Assembly (NCBI RefSeq): GCF_000696185.1 | Contig: NZ_KK853999.1 | Span: 1 to 32,073 of the forward strand | Reading direction: 5' to 3' | Source of the DNA: Kitasatospora cheerisanensis KCTC 2395 | GTDB taxonomy: Bacteria > Actinomycetota > Actinomycetes > Streptomycetales > Streptomycetaceae | Length of the DNA stretch: 32,073 bases | Part shown: positions 24,535 through 32,073 of the stretch, piece by piece | How the letters are laid out: every line of letters starts with the position of its first letter | Numbering within the stretch: position 1 is the stretch's first letter | The notes under the pieces: generated by a model | What the model saw: only the letters and a program-made list of their open reading frames with translations | The model's database searches: none | What the model was told of the DNA's origin: nothing | Translations under genes and position numbers: made by a program

Positions 24535-25440
24535 GTGGCCGGCCGCAAGAAGGCCGGAGTCGAGCCGGGGCCGGCGGAGGACCTCGCAGAGTTCCTCCGC
24601 CGGCTCCGTCGGCGACCCGACGGCACCGATCTGACCTACAGGCAGCTCGCGGACAGGCTCGGCGGCGTCCGCTACTGCTCGCTCGTCACCCTCTCCCGCG
24701 CGGACCGGGGCGGTACCTTCCTTCCCCGCCCGGAGACGGTTCGGGGCTACGTGAGCGCGTGCGGCGGCGGCGCCGCCGAGCAGGAGCAGGCCCGTCGGCT
24801 CCTCGCCACGGCCAAGCGCCGCCACCAGCGGGAGAAGACCGCGGCCGCGTACGCCGACCCCAAGCTCGGGAAGCAGGAGGCGCGCCGCCGGCACCCGACG
24901 GTTGCCCCGCACCCCGACTACATGCGCAGCCCGATCGACTTCCAGCTCGGGCTCCGTTCCTACCGGCACGAGACCGGCGGCCTCTCGGTACGCGGCATCG
25001 CCCGCAACGCGGAGGAGGCCGGCTACGCGATCTCCAAGAGCGCGGTGAACCGGATGCTCACCGGGCCCCGGTCGTTTCCCACCTGGGACCAGGTGGAGGC
25101 GTTCCTGTTCGGCTGCAGGCCGCACCGGCTGCCCGACCTCGACACCTGGAACAGCGCCTGGCGGCGCGTGTTTGCTCGGCCGACAGCAACACGAGTGGCC
25201 ACCCTGGCGACCGAGCCCTGGATCGGGGCGGCCCCGGCCTGGCTCGCTCGGTATCACCACGTACTACCGGCGGGGACCGGCGGGAAGGACTCGGTGGAGC
25301 GCGTGGATCTCCTCGCCAAGGCGGAGCGGGCCATACTGGAGGGCCGGATCAGCCCCTCCGCAGCGGAACGAGCTCTGGCGAGCGCGATTATCCAGGCGGC
25401 CCGATCGTCGCTCCGCGGTTCGGCACCGTCGCAGCCCTGA
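24535..25440 (+). CDS. double helix-turn-helix DNA-binding protein
   Basis: 301 residues from GTG 24535, 2 bases after the preceding stop; no separate ribosome site, so translation is probably coupled. First HTH: EDLAEFLRRLRRR...LTYRQLADRLGGVRYCSLVTLS with RADRGGTF, the XRE-like layout of many Streptomyces transcription factors. After a basic linker (AKRRHQREKTAAAY...KQEARRRHP), a second HTH-like section: FQLGLRSYRHETGGLSVRGI and ARNAEEAGYAISKSAVNRML, then WDQVEAFLFGC. The C-terminal part has WNSAWRRVF and LLAKAERAILEGRISPSAAE helices. No sensor domain seen. It may regulate the membrane peptide or neighbouring mobile genes. It converges on the transposition operon. Confidence 0.8.
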   Translation: MAGRKKAGVEPGPAEDLAEFLRRLRRRPDGTDLTYRQLADRLGGVRYCSLVTLSRADRGGTFLPRPETVRGYVSACGGGAAEQEQARRLLATAKRRHQREKTAAAYADPKLGKQEARRRHPTVAPHPDYMRSPIDFQLGLRSYRHETGGLSVRGIARNAEEAGYAISKSAVNRMLTGPRSFPTWDQVEAFLFGCRPHRLPDLDTWNSAWRRVFARPTATRVATLATEPWIGAAPAWLARYHHVLPAGTGGKDSVERVDLLAKAERAILEGRISPSAAERALASAIIQAARSSLRGSAPSQP

Positions 25441-25743
25441 CGAGCGCGGTTGCTGCGCCCGTGTGGCGGGTGGGTGATTTGTTGAGCGGTCGTGTTTCTG
25501 GGCTGGGGGTTGATGGGTTGGTTGGGAAGGGCCGGTCGGTGGTGGGGGTGGTGTTCGGGGTGGGGCCGGTTCTCGGGGGGTGTTGCCAGCTGGTGGTCAG
25601 GGCGGTTTGGCCTGCGGGTTTTGGTGGTGGGTTGAGAGCTTGTGGATGGTGTGAGAAGGGGTGGGGTTTCCCGCTGTTTGGTTGATAGCCCTGTATGTGC
25701 CGCGCGGTGGCGGGGATGGCTGCGGCCGGGCCGGCCTGGGTGT
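25441..25743. other. convergent intergenic region, G-tract rich
   Basis: About 300 bases between the HTH gene stop and the tniQ stop. The plus strand is G/T-rich with many runs of three to six G (for example 25500-25502, 25505-25509, 25515-25517, 25524-25526, 25544-25548, 25575-25580). No gene and no clear transposon end found. Confidence 0.4.
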
Positions 25744-26796
25744 TCAGCGGTTTCGGGTGTGGTGGTGGGTCCAGGTGGTGAGGAGGTTGCCGGGCAGCGG
25801 GGTGAGGTGGGGCAGGCCGAGCGCGCGGGCGGTGTGGTCGAGGAAGGCGTGGACGGCCGGGTGGGGGCGGCCGTGGCGGGGTGGCGGGGAACAGTGGGGT
25901 AGCGGCCAGGGCGCGGGCGAGGGTGACGGTTTCGGGGTAGGTGACGGCGTCTCGGGCCAGGAGTGTCCAGGAGCCGGTGACGGGCTGGACGTCGGGGTTG
26001 GCGTGTTGGAGGAGGTGCCGGCGGCGGCGCCAGCGGGCGGTCAGGGCCGCGTGGGTGGTGTGGTCGTGCCAGCGGGTGGTGGTCGCGGCAGCCCAGGTCC
26101 ACGCGTCTGCGGCGTGGGAGCGGTGTCGTAGACGCCGATGGGATCTGTACGCGGTGTCGAGTTCGGGTAGCGCGGCGGTGCTGAGGCTGTGGTGGGGGCC
26201 GGCGGCCCAGTGCTGGTGGCGTGGGCAGAGTCTGGCGTGGTCGGTGGTGCCGGCTGTGCGGCGCAGCGTGCACGTGGGGTAGGCCCGCAGCGGTGCGTGG
26301 CGGGGGTCGAGCCTGTGCCACCAGGCGTGGCCGCCGGCGTTGCCCGCACGTGCGCGGCCGGGCCCCGCGGCGGGGGAGGGAGTGCCGAGGTGGGGCAGGG
26401 CGCGGGTGAGGTGGTGGTGGGGGAGGCGGGTGAACGCGGCCAGGCGGTGCTGTGCCGTGTGGTCGAGGTGGAGTTCGCTGCCTGCGGGGGTGCGGCTGGG
26501 GCGGCCGCTTGCGGTGATGGCGAGGCCGTCCAGCAGGTGTGCGGGTGTCAGGTGGTGGGCGTCGGCGAGGCGCTGGAGCCAGGAGGCGGTGCTTTCCGCG
26601 GCAGGGGCCGGATGTCCAGCAGGGTGGGCGCCGGGGTGAGGAGGACCGGGAGCGGCCGGGTGCCGGATACGGGCACGGTCACCGGATCGGGTCCGGGTGC
26701 GGCCGCCCGCGGACCGCCCGGGGGGTGCTGCGCCTGGTGTCCGGTGGCGGGGCCGCCGTCTGCCTCTGGCCCGGTGGCGGTTGCGGGCGGGTTCAC
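25744..26796 (-). pseudogene. tniQ: TniQ-family transposition target-site protein, two apparent frameshifts
   Basis: GTG 26796 overlaps the tnsC stop (GTGA). The first frame gives a Pro/Ala/Thr-rich lead, then LLDIRPLPR, and is lost at 26597-26600; the next frame continues ESTASWLQRLADAHHLTPAHL, the defining TniQ start (P-x-ES-xx-SWLxRlAxan), and runs through HAWWHRLDPRHAPLR, a zinc-finger-like YPTC...LCPRHQHW and LDTAYRSHRRLRHRS. A second shift between about 25870 and 25905 leads into AVHAFLDHTARALGLPHLTP and ends WTHHHTRNR at 25744. The first shift fits one lost G (CGGGAA to CGGAA), the second one extra base. The first Cys of the usual CxxC is replaced (YPTC), while CPRH remains. TniQ proteins pick the target and recruit TnsC. 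About 350 residues if repaired. Error or real inactivation cannot be told apart here. Confidence 0.8.
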
Positions 26797-27815
26797 CGTC
26801 GTCGTGCCGTGGGCCGGATCGGTCGGTGGTGTTGTTCGGCGAGGTGGTCGAGGGTGATCGCGTCCAGCGAGGTCTTGGTGATTTTCTCCGTGCCGTCGAG
26901 GATCGCGGTGATCGCGGCCTGGCGGATGAGGCGGGAGAGGCTGCCGATCCGCCCGGCGGTGCGCTGGTGGAGGTAGGGGGCGAGCCGCCGTAGGGAGCCG
27001 GGCCGGTGGGCGGTGAGGTCGAGGGCGTTCTCGAACGCGGCGACGGTGGAGCGGAACGGGGTGCGGTCGCCGATGAGGGCGGGCAGGGGGTCGCAGTCGA
27101 TCAGCGAGGTACGCCCGGCCAGCTGCGCGCCGCGCACCCCGGTGAACAGCGGGGTGTCGGTGACGTCGATGCCGGCGTAGACGAACGTGGCGGGCAGGCG
27201 TTCGGTGAGGTCTTTGAGGAAGTCGGCGGCTTCCGAGCCGTTGGTGGTGCGGGGGTTGAGGCGGTGGATCTCGTCCACGAGGACCAGACTGACTCCCAGG
27301 CTGGTGTACATGCTGCACACGGTCGTGGTGAGCAGGGCCTGGGTCATGCGCGGGCCGACCGGCAGGCCGACGAAGCGGGCGAACTCGGCGGCCAGGCTCT
27401 TGGCGCTCGCTCCGGGCGGCACCAGGATGTACGCGACCGGCGCCCGCCCGGGGACGGGAGTGCGGGACAAGGACCGCTGGTGCAGTTCGTAGGTGCGCCC
27501 GACTTCCTGCAGGGCGGTGCTCTTGCCGGTGGTGGGTGGTCCGGTGACGATCAGTCCGGGCCGTGCGGTGCCGTCCTGGTGGCGCCCGAGCAGCGTGAGG
27601 GTGCGCACGCTCGTGGTGATCTGCTCCAGGGCCGGGGTGCGGACGACGACGAACCGGGAGTGGTAGACCAGGCGTTGGGCCGCGCTGCGCCGGGGCCCCT
27701 CCGGTGAGGGCGGTGCGGGCCGTTTGCGGTCGACGAAGCGCCGCCATTCCTCCCACGTGGTGGGCGTCGCGGTCCCGGCCTGGACTGCGGGCTGGCCGGC
27801 GGCCGGGGTCACCAC
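26793..27815 (-). CDS. tnsC: TnsC/TniB-family AAA+ ATPase, transposition regulator
   Basis: 340 residues from GTG 27815 (GTG 27812 would give the same 4-nt GTGA overlap as the other junctions). After WEEWRRFVDRKRP and a YHSRFVVVRTPALEQI segment typical of TniB, Walker A is GPPTTGKS (92-99) and Walker B is LVLVDEIHRL (Asp181-Glu182); then a sensor-like FVYAGIDVT and an arginine-containing GVRGAQLAGRTSLIDC stretch, and a C-terminal lid with HQRTAGRIGSLSRLIRQAAI and ILDGTEKITKTSLD. Such proteins form ATP-dependent filaments on target DNA, recruit the transposase and confer target immunity. All key residues look intact. Basic C-terminus ARRR. Confidence 0.92.
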   Translation of the reverse strand: MVTPAAGQPAVQAGTATPTTWEEWRRFVDRKRPAPPSPEGPRRSAAQRLVYHSRFVVVRTPALEQITTSVRTLTLLGRHQDGTARPGLIVTGPPTTGKSTALQEVGRTYELHQRSLSRTPVPGRAPVAYILVPPGASAKSLAAEFARFVGLPVGPRMTQALLTTTVCSMYTSLGVSLVLVDEIHRLNPRTTNGSEAADFLKDLTERLPATFVYAGIDVTDTPLFTGVRGAQLAGRTSLIDCDPLPALIGDRTPFRSTVAAFENALDLTAHRPGSLRRLAPYLHQRTAGRIGSLSRLIRQAAITAILDGTEKITKTSLDAITLDHLAEQHHRPIRPTARRR

Positions 27816-30145
27816 TGCTGTGCCTCCTCGGCCGCGTCGTACAGGCCGAAGCCGGTGTCCACCGCATCCTCATCGTCCAGTTCGTCCTCGTCGTCCCAGG
27901 CGAGGCCGGCGTCGAGACCGTCCTCGTTCTCACCGCGCGGGTACGGACTTCCTGGCGGTGACATCGGTGTGGGCCACGGTGCGGCGGCGTCGAACAGCGC
28001 CGCGGGGGCCCCGCCTTCCCCGGCCGCCGTCCCGGACCGTGCAGCGCCGGCCCGCCGCGGCCTCGGAACAGCCGACCCGTGGTCGTCAGACTGCTGCCCG
28101 GGGCCTGAGTTCTCCGGGGCGGCGGTCTGCTTCTGGCGCCTCGTCTTCCCGCGTCCTCGGATCCGTCCGCCCGGATCCTCCACGGCACCGACGGGCCCAC
28201 CGGGCCCGCTGGTGTGGTCGTGGGGGAGGGCGGCGGGTGCGTGGCGGGTGAGCAGAGCGTGTTCGCGGGGGTGGGCAGTGCCGTTTCGGGCGCGGCGCAG
28301 GAGGTCGTCGAGGGCGCGTGCGAGGTCGGCTTCGTGCCGGTCGCGGTCCCCGCGCCGGGCGACGGTGTCCTTGAGGTGCTGCCACAGTTGGTCGCCGAAG
28401 GGCTGGTGGACGTGGTCGGCGTGGATCCACGGGATGGGCGTAAAGGCGCCGTCACCGAGGCGGACCCAGATCCGGCGGGCGTCGTGGGGGTTGTGGTGGA
28501 CCTCCCACCGGCCCTGCTGCGCCGTGGTGCCGGAGGCCTGGCCGCGGTAGTCGCCGAGTGCGGGGTGGTCGTAGGTGCGGTGGTTCAGGCGGATGCCGCG
28601 CTCGGTGATCGGCTTCCATACGACGGGCAGCAGCTCGATGTAGTCGTCGCCGCTCAGCGGCAGCGGCACGTACCCGCCGGCGCCCAGCATGGCGCCCCAC
28701 ATCTCGTTCGGGCTCAGCGCGGTGGCGGGCATCGACGGGTGGCGCAGCCCCTCGGCGGGTCTGTTCTGCCACTCGGTGGCGATCCACCGGTCGAGCATGT
28801 CCTGGAGCTGGGCGACGCTCCACAGGGCTTCGCGCTGGCTGTCGGATCCGCGGCGCAGGACGTTTGAGCCGGTGTGGCCGGCGACGTGTTGGCAGAACAG
28901 GGTGTTGATGGACCCGAAGGCGCGCTCGACGTGGCCCTTCGCGGTCGGGCGTCTCGGCGGGGTGGGCTGCACGCTGATGCCCAGGCTTTCGCAGGCGGCC
29001 AGGAACGCCGCGGAGAGGAAGATCCGGCCGCGGTCGACGACCACGGTCTCCGGCACCACCACCGGGCGCCCCACAGCTTGCTCCAGGCGCGGGTCCGCGT
29101 CCAGGAGGTCCTCGTACGGCACGGGCGCGCGGGACATTGCCAGCGGCTCGGGCCAGGTGGGGCGCAGCGGGTGCGGGACGGCCATCTCGGCGAGCAGCAG
29201 CGCCGCGTCGACGGCCTTGGTGCTCGCCGGGCGCAGAACGGCGGCCAGGATGGAGCGAGTGGCGACGTCCAGCGCGATGGTCAGCTCCGGGCGGCCGGTG
29301 GTGCCGTCGGCGAAGACGGCCATGACGGCCAAGCGGGTGGAGTCGAGCATGACCTGCTCGCCCGGCCGCAGCGCCACCGCCGGCGTGAACGGCCGCCCCG
29401 GTGAGGCGGTGGCGGTGCGCGCTGGCCGGCCGGGCAGTTCGGCGGGGTCGGCCAGCGCCTTCACCAGCCGGTAGAACGTCGCCTGCGCCGACAGCTTCAC
29501 CACCCCCACTCCGTACCGCTCGTCCAGCACCTGGCGAGTGAGCTGCATCAGCCCCTTCACCGTGCCCTTGGAGCGGCCGCGCTGGCGCCGCAGCGCCTCC
29601 AGCACCGCGGCGACGACCTTCTCGTCGGCGCGCCCGGTGCGGCTGACCGGTTTGGTCGTGCGGTGGTCGACCAGCCCCCACAACCCCTGGCGCCGGTAGT
29701 TCAGCCGCATCCGCTGCACGGTGCTGACAGCGACGTGCTCCCACCCCAGAGCGGTGAGCTCCGCGGCCTTGGCCTGCTCCCGCTCAGCCAGCGTGCGCGA
29801 GAGCGGGTCGTACTGCGGCCTCGGCACCCCCGCCGCTCCCTCCCCGCCGGCGAGTCCGTACTCCACTTCCTGGATGTGGCGCTGCCAGGCCAGGGCCTTC
29901 TCCTGCTCGCGCACCGGCACCGTCTGGAACAACCCCCACTGCGGCACCCCCACCCGCGGCCGCGCGCCGGCCACCGCGAAGTCCGGCGCCGCCACCAGGT
30001 GCCCGGCCAGCACGGTCGCGACCTCCCCGCGCTCACCGGCCAGCCGCACCAGATGCCCCTCCACCCCGACCACCTGCCACCCGCGCCCGTCGAAGACGAT
30101 GTGCGCACCCACCGCCAGCACCCGCCGACCCGAACCGCCGCTCAC
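27809..30145 (-). CDS. tnsB: TnsB/TniA-type DDE transposase (Mu transposase C-terminal family)
   Basis: 778 residues from GTG 30145, inside the GTGA overlap with the tnsA stop; the longer open frame to 30223 would run into tnsA. Order: small beta domain (VGAHIVFDGRGWQVVGVEG), helix-turn-helix segments (about 115-240, e.g. AVSTVQRMRLNYRRQGLWGL), an integrase catalytic core with Asp268 (QVMLDSTRL), Asp371 (TVVVDRGR) and Glu407 (AKGHVERAFGS), the last two 35 residues apart (DD35E), Mu-type beta-barrel C-terminal region (SPNEMWGAML... RIWVRLGDGAF), and a long disordered tail ending in an acidic stretch (DDEDELDDEDAVD) that, by analogy with TnsB and MuA, should contact TnsC. It cuts and joins transposon 3' ends. 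Appears fully intact. Confidence 0.93.
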   Translation of the reverse strand: MSGGSGRRVLAVGAHIVFDGRGWQVVGVEGHLVRLAGERGEVATVLAGHLVAAPDFAVAGARPRVGVPQWGLFQTVPVREQEKALAWQRHIQEVEYGLAGGEGAAGVPRPQYDPLSRTLAEREQAKAAELTALGWEHVAVSTVQRMRLNYRRQGLWGLVDHRTTKPVSRTGRADEKVVAAVLEALRRQRGRSKGTVKGLMQLTRQVLDERYGVGVVKLSAQATFYRLVKALADPAELPGRPARTATASPGRPFTPAVALRPGEQVMLDSTRLAVMAVFADGTTGRPELTIALDVATRSILAAVLRPASTKAVDAALLLAEMAVPHPLRPTWPEPLAMSRAPVPYEDLLDADPRLEQAVGRPVVVPETVVVDRGRIFLSAAFLAACESLGISVQPTPPRRPTAKGHVERAFGSINTLFCQHVAGHTGSNVLRRGSDSQREALWSVAQLQDMLDRWIATEWQNRPAEGLRHPSMPATALSPNEMWGAMLGAGGYVPLPLSGDDYIELLPVVWKPITERGIRLNHRTYDHPALGDYRGQASGTTAQQGRWEVHHNPHDARRIWVRLGDGAFTPIPWIHADHVHQPFGDQLWQHLKDTVARRGDRDRHEADLARALDDLLRRARNGTAHPREHALLTRHAPAALPHDHTSGPGGPVGAVEDPGGRIRGRGKTRRQKQTAAPENSGPGQQSDDHGSAVPRPRRAGAARSGTAAGEGGAPAALFDAAAPWPTPMSPPGSPYPRGENEDGLDAGLAWDDEDELDDEDAVDTGFGLYDAAEEAQQW

Positions 30146-30873
30146 GCCGCCACCCCCCGGCCCACCACGGTCCCGGCGTCCAACGGCCTCTCCGCCAACC
30201 CCGCGGACAGAACACCGGACCACAGCAGATGGAAGACCATCGGCCCCGCCCGCAACGGCACCCCCACCGCCGCGACCCCATCCGCCAGCGGCCGCGGCTC
30301 GGCGAACGCAGCCAGCACCGCCTCACGCAGGACCCCGTCAGCACCGAACCGCGGATGCCGGTACCCCGCCAGCCACCGCACATTCGCCGCCACCACCGGC
30401 GACGGCGGCTCCAACCGCCGGTACACCCACCCCACCCCCTCACACACCTGCGCCAGCACCCGCGCCGCCCGCTGCGCCGCCGGCCCGCCCACGCCCGCAA
30501 CGGCAGGACAGTCGGCCAGCAGCGCCCCGCCGTCCGCGTAGCGGGCGAACAACTGCGGAACCCAGGAACGCACCACTCCGTCCTCCTCACGCCACAGCAG
30601 CCGCACCGGCCGCCCCGCCAGACCGGTCACCGAACGCTCACGGTCCAGCAGCATCAACTGCATCCGCATCGCCATCGACCCATGCGCCACCAACCGCCCC
30701 GTCGTCGAAGACCACCACCACCCCGGACCCCAGCTGCGCCCCGGCACCACTGGGAACGCCGAAACCGGCCTTAACTCCTCGAACCGCACCTGTCCGGCCA
30801 CCCGCCCCAGGCGCTGCTGGACCACCTCGCCAGCGACCGTGACGAAGCACGCCTCCACCCTCGCCGCATCCAT
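30142..30873 (-). CDS. tnsA: TnsA-like heteromeric transposase endonuclease subunit, catalytic residues apparently lost
   Basis: 243 residues from ATG 30873, with GAGGGG 8 nt upstream (a GTG at 30882 is less well placed). The family pattern is clear: VRFEELRPVSAFPVVPGR, WWWSSTTGRLV, LMLLDRERSVTGLAGRPVRL, VPQLFARYADGG, and the conserved VVAANVRWLAGYRHPRF. In typical actinomycete TnsA-like proteins, as I recall them, the second region reads roughly YESWLERD and the fourth HxPDFFAR...VDCRP, supplying the Glu/Asp/basic residues of the restriction-enzyme-like active site. Here those positions are Gly65, Met69 and Gln107, and the basic residue after DC is Pro123. TnsA cuts transposon 5' ends; without that activity transposition would go through cointegrates. 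The gene is otherwise full length and in operon. Confidence 0.82.
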   Translation of the reverse strand: MDAARVEACFVTVAGEVVQQRLGRVAGQVRFEELRPVSAFPVVPGRSWGPGWWWSSTTGRLVAHGSMAMRMQLMLLDRERSVTGLAGRPVRLLWREEDGVVRSWVPQLFARYADGGALLADCPAVAGVGGPAAQRAARVLAQVCEGVGWVYRRLEPPSPVVAANVRWLAGYRHPRFGADGVLREAVLAAFAEPRPLADGVAAVGVPLRAGPMVFHLLWSGVLSAGLAERPLDAGTVVGRGVAA

Positions 30874-30950
30874 CAAACCCACCCCTCACCGCAGCGCCCC
30901 GCCGTCAGGCAGTCAAGTCCGTTGAGAAACCGGCAGATAGAAGAACAGAC

Positions 30951-31194
30951 ACCGTTCACTCCAACGAGTGCTGCACCTCTCGCTTGCTGTGCCTGTGCTG
31001 GAGGTGCCGGGGCTCGATCGGCGGGAAGGAGGGCTCGAAGCCGGAGCTGCGGGAGAAGGCCGGCCCGGACCGGCTGGAGTGCCCGACGTTGCGAACAGGA
31101 CCGCGCCGTCAAGGACTTGGGGCCGCTGGTGCTGCCCGCCCCGACCAAGCGCGAGCTGGTGGCCGCGCTGGTCTCCACCCCGGACGGTCCGTAA
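30951..31194 (+). other. possible decayed coding fragment
   Basis: Ending at a TAA (31192-31194), one frame reads EQDRAVKDLGPLVLPAPTKR then ELVAALVSTPDGP, with protein-like codon bias. An upstream stretch in another frame (GSKPELREKAGPDRLECPTL) would join it after a one-base shift near 31092. There is no start with a ribosome site and no family is recognised. It may be a remnant of a gene interrupted by or left beside the transposon. Confidence 0.3.
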
Positions 31195-32073
31195 TGGGAG
31201 GACGCGTGCCGCACACGAGGCTCTACCCGGCGAAGGGCCGCAGGGTGTGACCTGTTGGTCGTGGCGGGCGTGGAATGGCCTATCACGCCATGTTGTCTGG
31301 ACCTTCGGTTGGACCTGTTGGAGGTACGGGCCGGGTTGGTGCGGTCCGGGTGTTGGTGACTGTGTGTGATCGTTGGGTGGGGTCGGGGCGGGTGGGGAGT
31401 TGTGGGCTGTTTTCGGGGGTGAATTCCGCCGGTAATTCCGATGGGTTGTTTTGGTGGATTGGCTTCTGGGTGGTGGCGTGAATTCGGGTTGGAATTGCGG
31501 TGGTGTGGTGGTGGCGGGGGTTGGTGTTCGGTTTGGCGGGGTCGGGCTGTGTGTTTCTGGGTGGCCGCCGTCCGTGGTGGCCAGCCTCGGCGGCTTCTTG
31601 CCCGCCCGGCGCCTGCCTGCCTGCCTGCTGGGCCCGGCCGTCGTTCTGGTCGGCCGCCAGGCCGTTCCCGCTGCGCCCGGCTCGGCCGTGCTGCCCGGCT
31701 GTCCGGGTCGGTTCGGGTGCTGTTGGGCGCCGCCGTTCCGGCTGGATGGCTGGGTGGCCGTCAGGCCGCCGTGGGGGCCGCTCTGGTGGTGGCTCGGGGG
31801 TAGTGGGTGGGTTGTCGCGCCCCTTGTCGCGTTGGCCTGTCGCGGTGGGTGCTGTCGTGTGGTGTGACGTGGGCGGATGCCCGGTTTCCCCTGTGTGTGG
31901 TGGGGGCGCGACAGCTCCCGCGACAGCCGCGGGTCGGGTGCCCTCCGGGAGCGGCCGGATGGCCGGGCGTCGGCCGCTGCCGGGTCGCCGGTTGCCAGGC
32001 GCTGGTCGTTCTGGCCGCCGTCCGGGGGCCGCTGTCCAGGGCGGCCGGGTACGGCGAGGACGTTGGCCGTCGA
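31195..32073. other. gene-free end of window
   Basis: No convincing gene on either strand. 31310-31560 is G/T-rich on the plus strand with four AATT cores (e.g. TGAATTC at about 31421 and 31480). 31611-31630 is a short (CCTG)n run. 31560-32073 is full of short GGCCG/CGGCC repeats that make long spurious open frames. The TGTCGCG cluster is listed separately. Confidence 0.4.
31813..31925. repeat. TGTCGCG repeat cluster in both orientations
   Basis: TGTCGCG on the plus strand at 31813, 31825 and 31838 (plus TGTCGTG at 31853), then the reverse form CGCGACA at 31907-31913 and 31919-31925. Spacing within groups is 12-15 bp, about one helical turn; two groups share a TGTCGCG-N5-TGTCGCG layout. Such arrays are protein-binding sites: transposase sites at a Tn7-like end (ends begin TGT and finish ACA), replication iterons or an operator. 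Confidence 0.6.

Larger units (their letters stand above)
25744..30873 (-). mobile_element. Tn7-like transposition operon (core genes; element ends not located)
   Basis: Four genes in the order tnsA, tnsB, tnsC, tniQ, all on the minus strand and all joined by stop-start overlaps (GTGA at tnsA-tnsB and tnsC-tniQ; 4 or 7 nt at tnsB-tnsC), i.e. one transcript. This is the gene set of Tn7-like/Tn5053-like elements: endonuclease, DDE transposase, AAA+ regulator, target-site factor. No tnsD-length or tnsE gene and no CRISPR effector is present. Cargo and ends could not be defined; candidate end repeats lie at 31813-31925. Confidence 0.85.

Noticed and set aside
26548..28455. 635-codon minus-strand open frame across tnsB-tnsC
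   Set aside because: Shadow of tnsB and tnsC in another frame; only its last part (from 26796) coincides with the real tniQ start.
28689..29474. Plus-strand open frames opposite tnsB
   Set aside because: Antisense to the intact DD35E core; no domains or ribosome sites.
31441..31867. Plus-strand open frames near the window end
   Set aside because: Low-complexity translations caused by G/T-rich and GGCCG-repeat DNA, with no ribosome site.
31813..31925. CRISPR array
   Set aside because: The repeats are only 7 bp, spaced 12-15 bp and present in both orientations, which does not fit repeat-spacer structure.

Overview
The window is high-GC DNA with strongly G/C-biased third codon positions, frequent GTG starts and ATGA/GTGA stop-start overlaps. 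With its gene content (mycosin protease, giant YD-repeat protein, HA-domain helicase, isoaspartyl-methyltransferase-like RiPP-type enzyme, Tn7-like transposase operon) it looks like an accessory region of a Streptomyces/Kitasatospora-type actinomycete, plausibly a chromosome arm or large plasmid. No rRNA, tRNA or CRISPR array was seen.

Layout. 1-1711: end of an SF2 helicase with three helicase-associated repeats, probably frameshifted near its 3' end. 2423-4188 (minus): a two-gene unit of a mycosin-type subtilase and a membrane-anchored BMP/Med-like protein. 4189-4527: divergent control region with a perfect 16-bp palindrome. 4528-16857 (plus): a ~4,100-residue secreted RHS/YD-repeat polymorphic toxin with an FG-GAP-like section, four tandem LamG-like domains, a long YD-repeat shell, the RHS core and a C-terminal DNA/RNA nuclease-like tip of different base composition.

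16858-20100: small hypothetical genes, two copies of a short ORF family (one frameshifted), a 56-nt repeat placed after two stop codons, and two strong hairpin terminators. 20149-21473 (minus): a 44-residue charged peptide gene overlapping, by GTGA, a PIMT-like O-methyltransferase with a C-terminal extension. This two-gene arrangement resembles aspartimide-forming RiPP loci (imiditides) and is the best candidate for a little-described biosynthetic system here. 22389-23730: a frameshifted sigma-70-like gene coupled to a repeat-type helical protein. 23731-24301: an AT-richer gap full of short repeats and hairpins that may encode a structured RNA. 24302-25440: a two-helix membrane peptide and a double helix-turn-helix protein.

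25744-30873 (minus): a Tn7-like transposition operon tnsA-tnsB-tnsC-tniQ with every junction overlapping. TnsA keeps the family fold signature but appears to have lost its catalytic acids, and tniQ carries apparent frameshifts. The rest (30874-32073) has no convincing gene but holds a cluster of TGTCGCG repeats in both orientations that could be a transposon end.

Caution: at least five single-base frameshifts were inferred, several fitting one lost G in a G-run, so sequencing error must be excluded before any of these genes is called a pseudogene. All assignments come from reading the translations; no database search was run.
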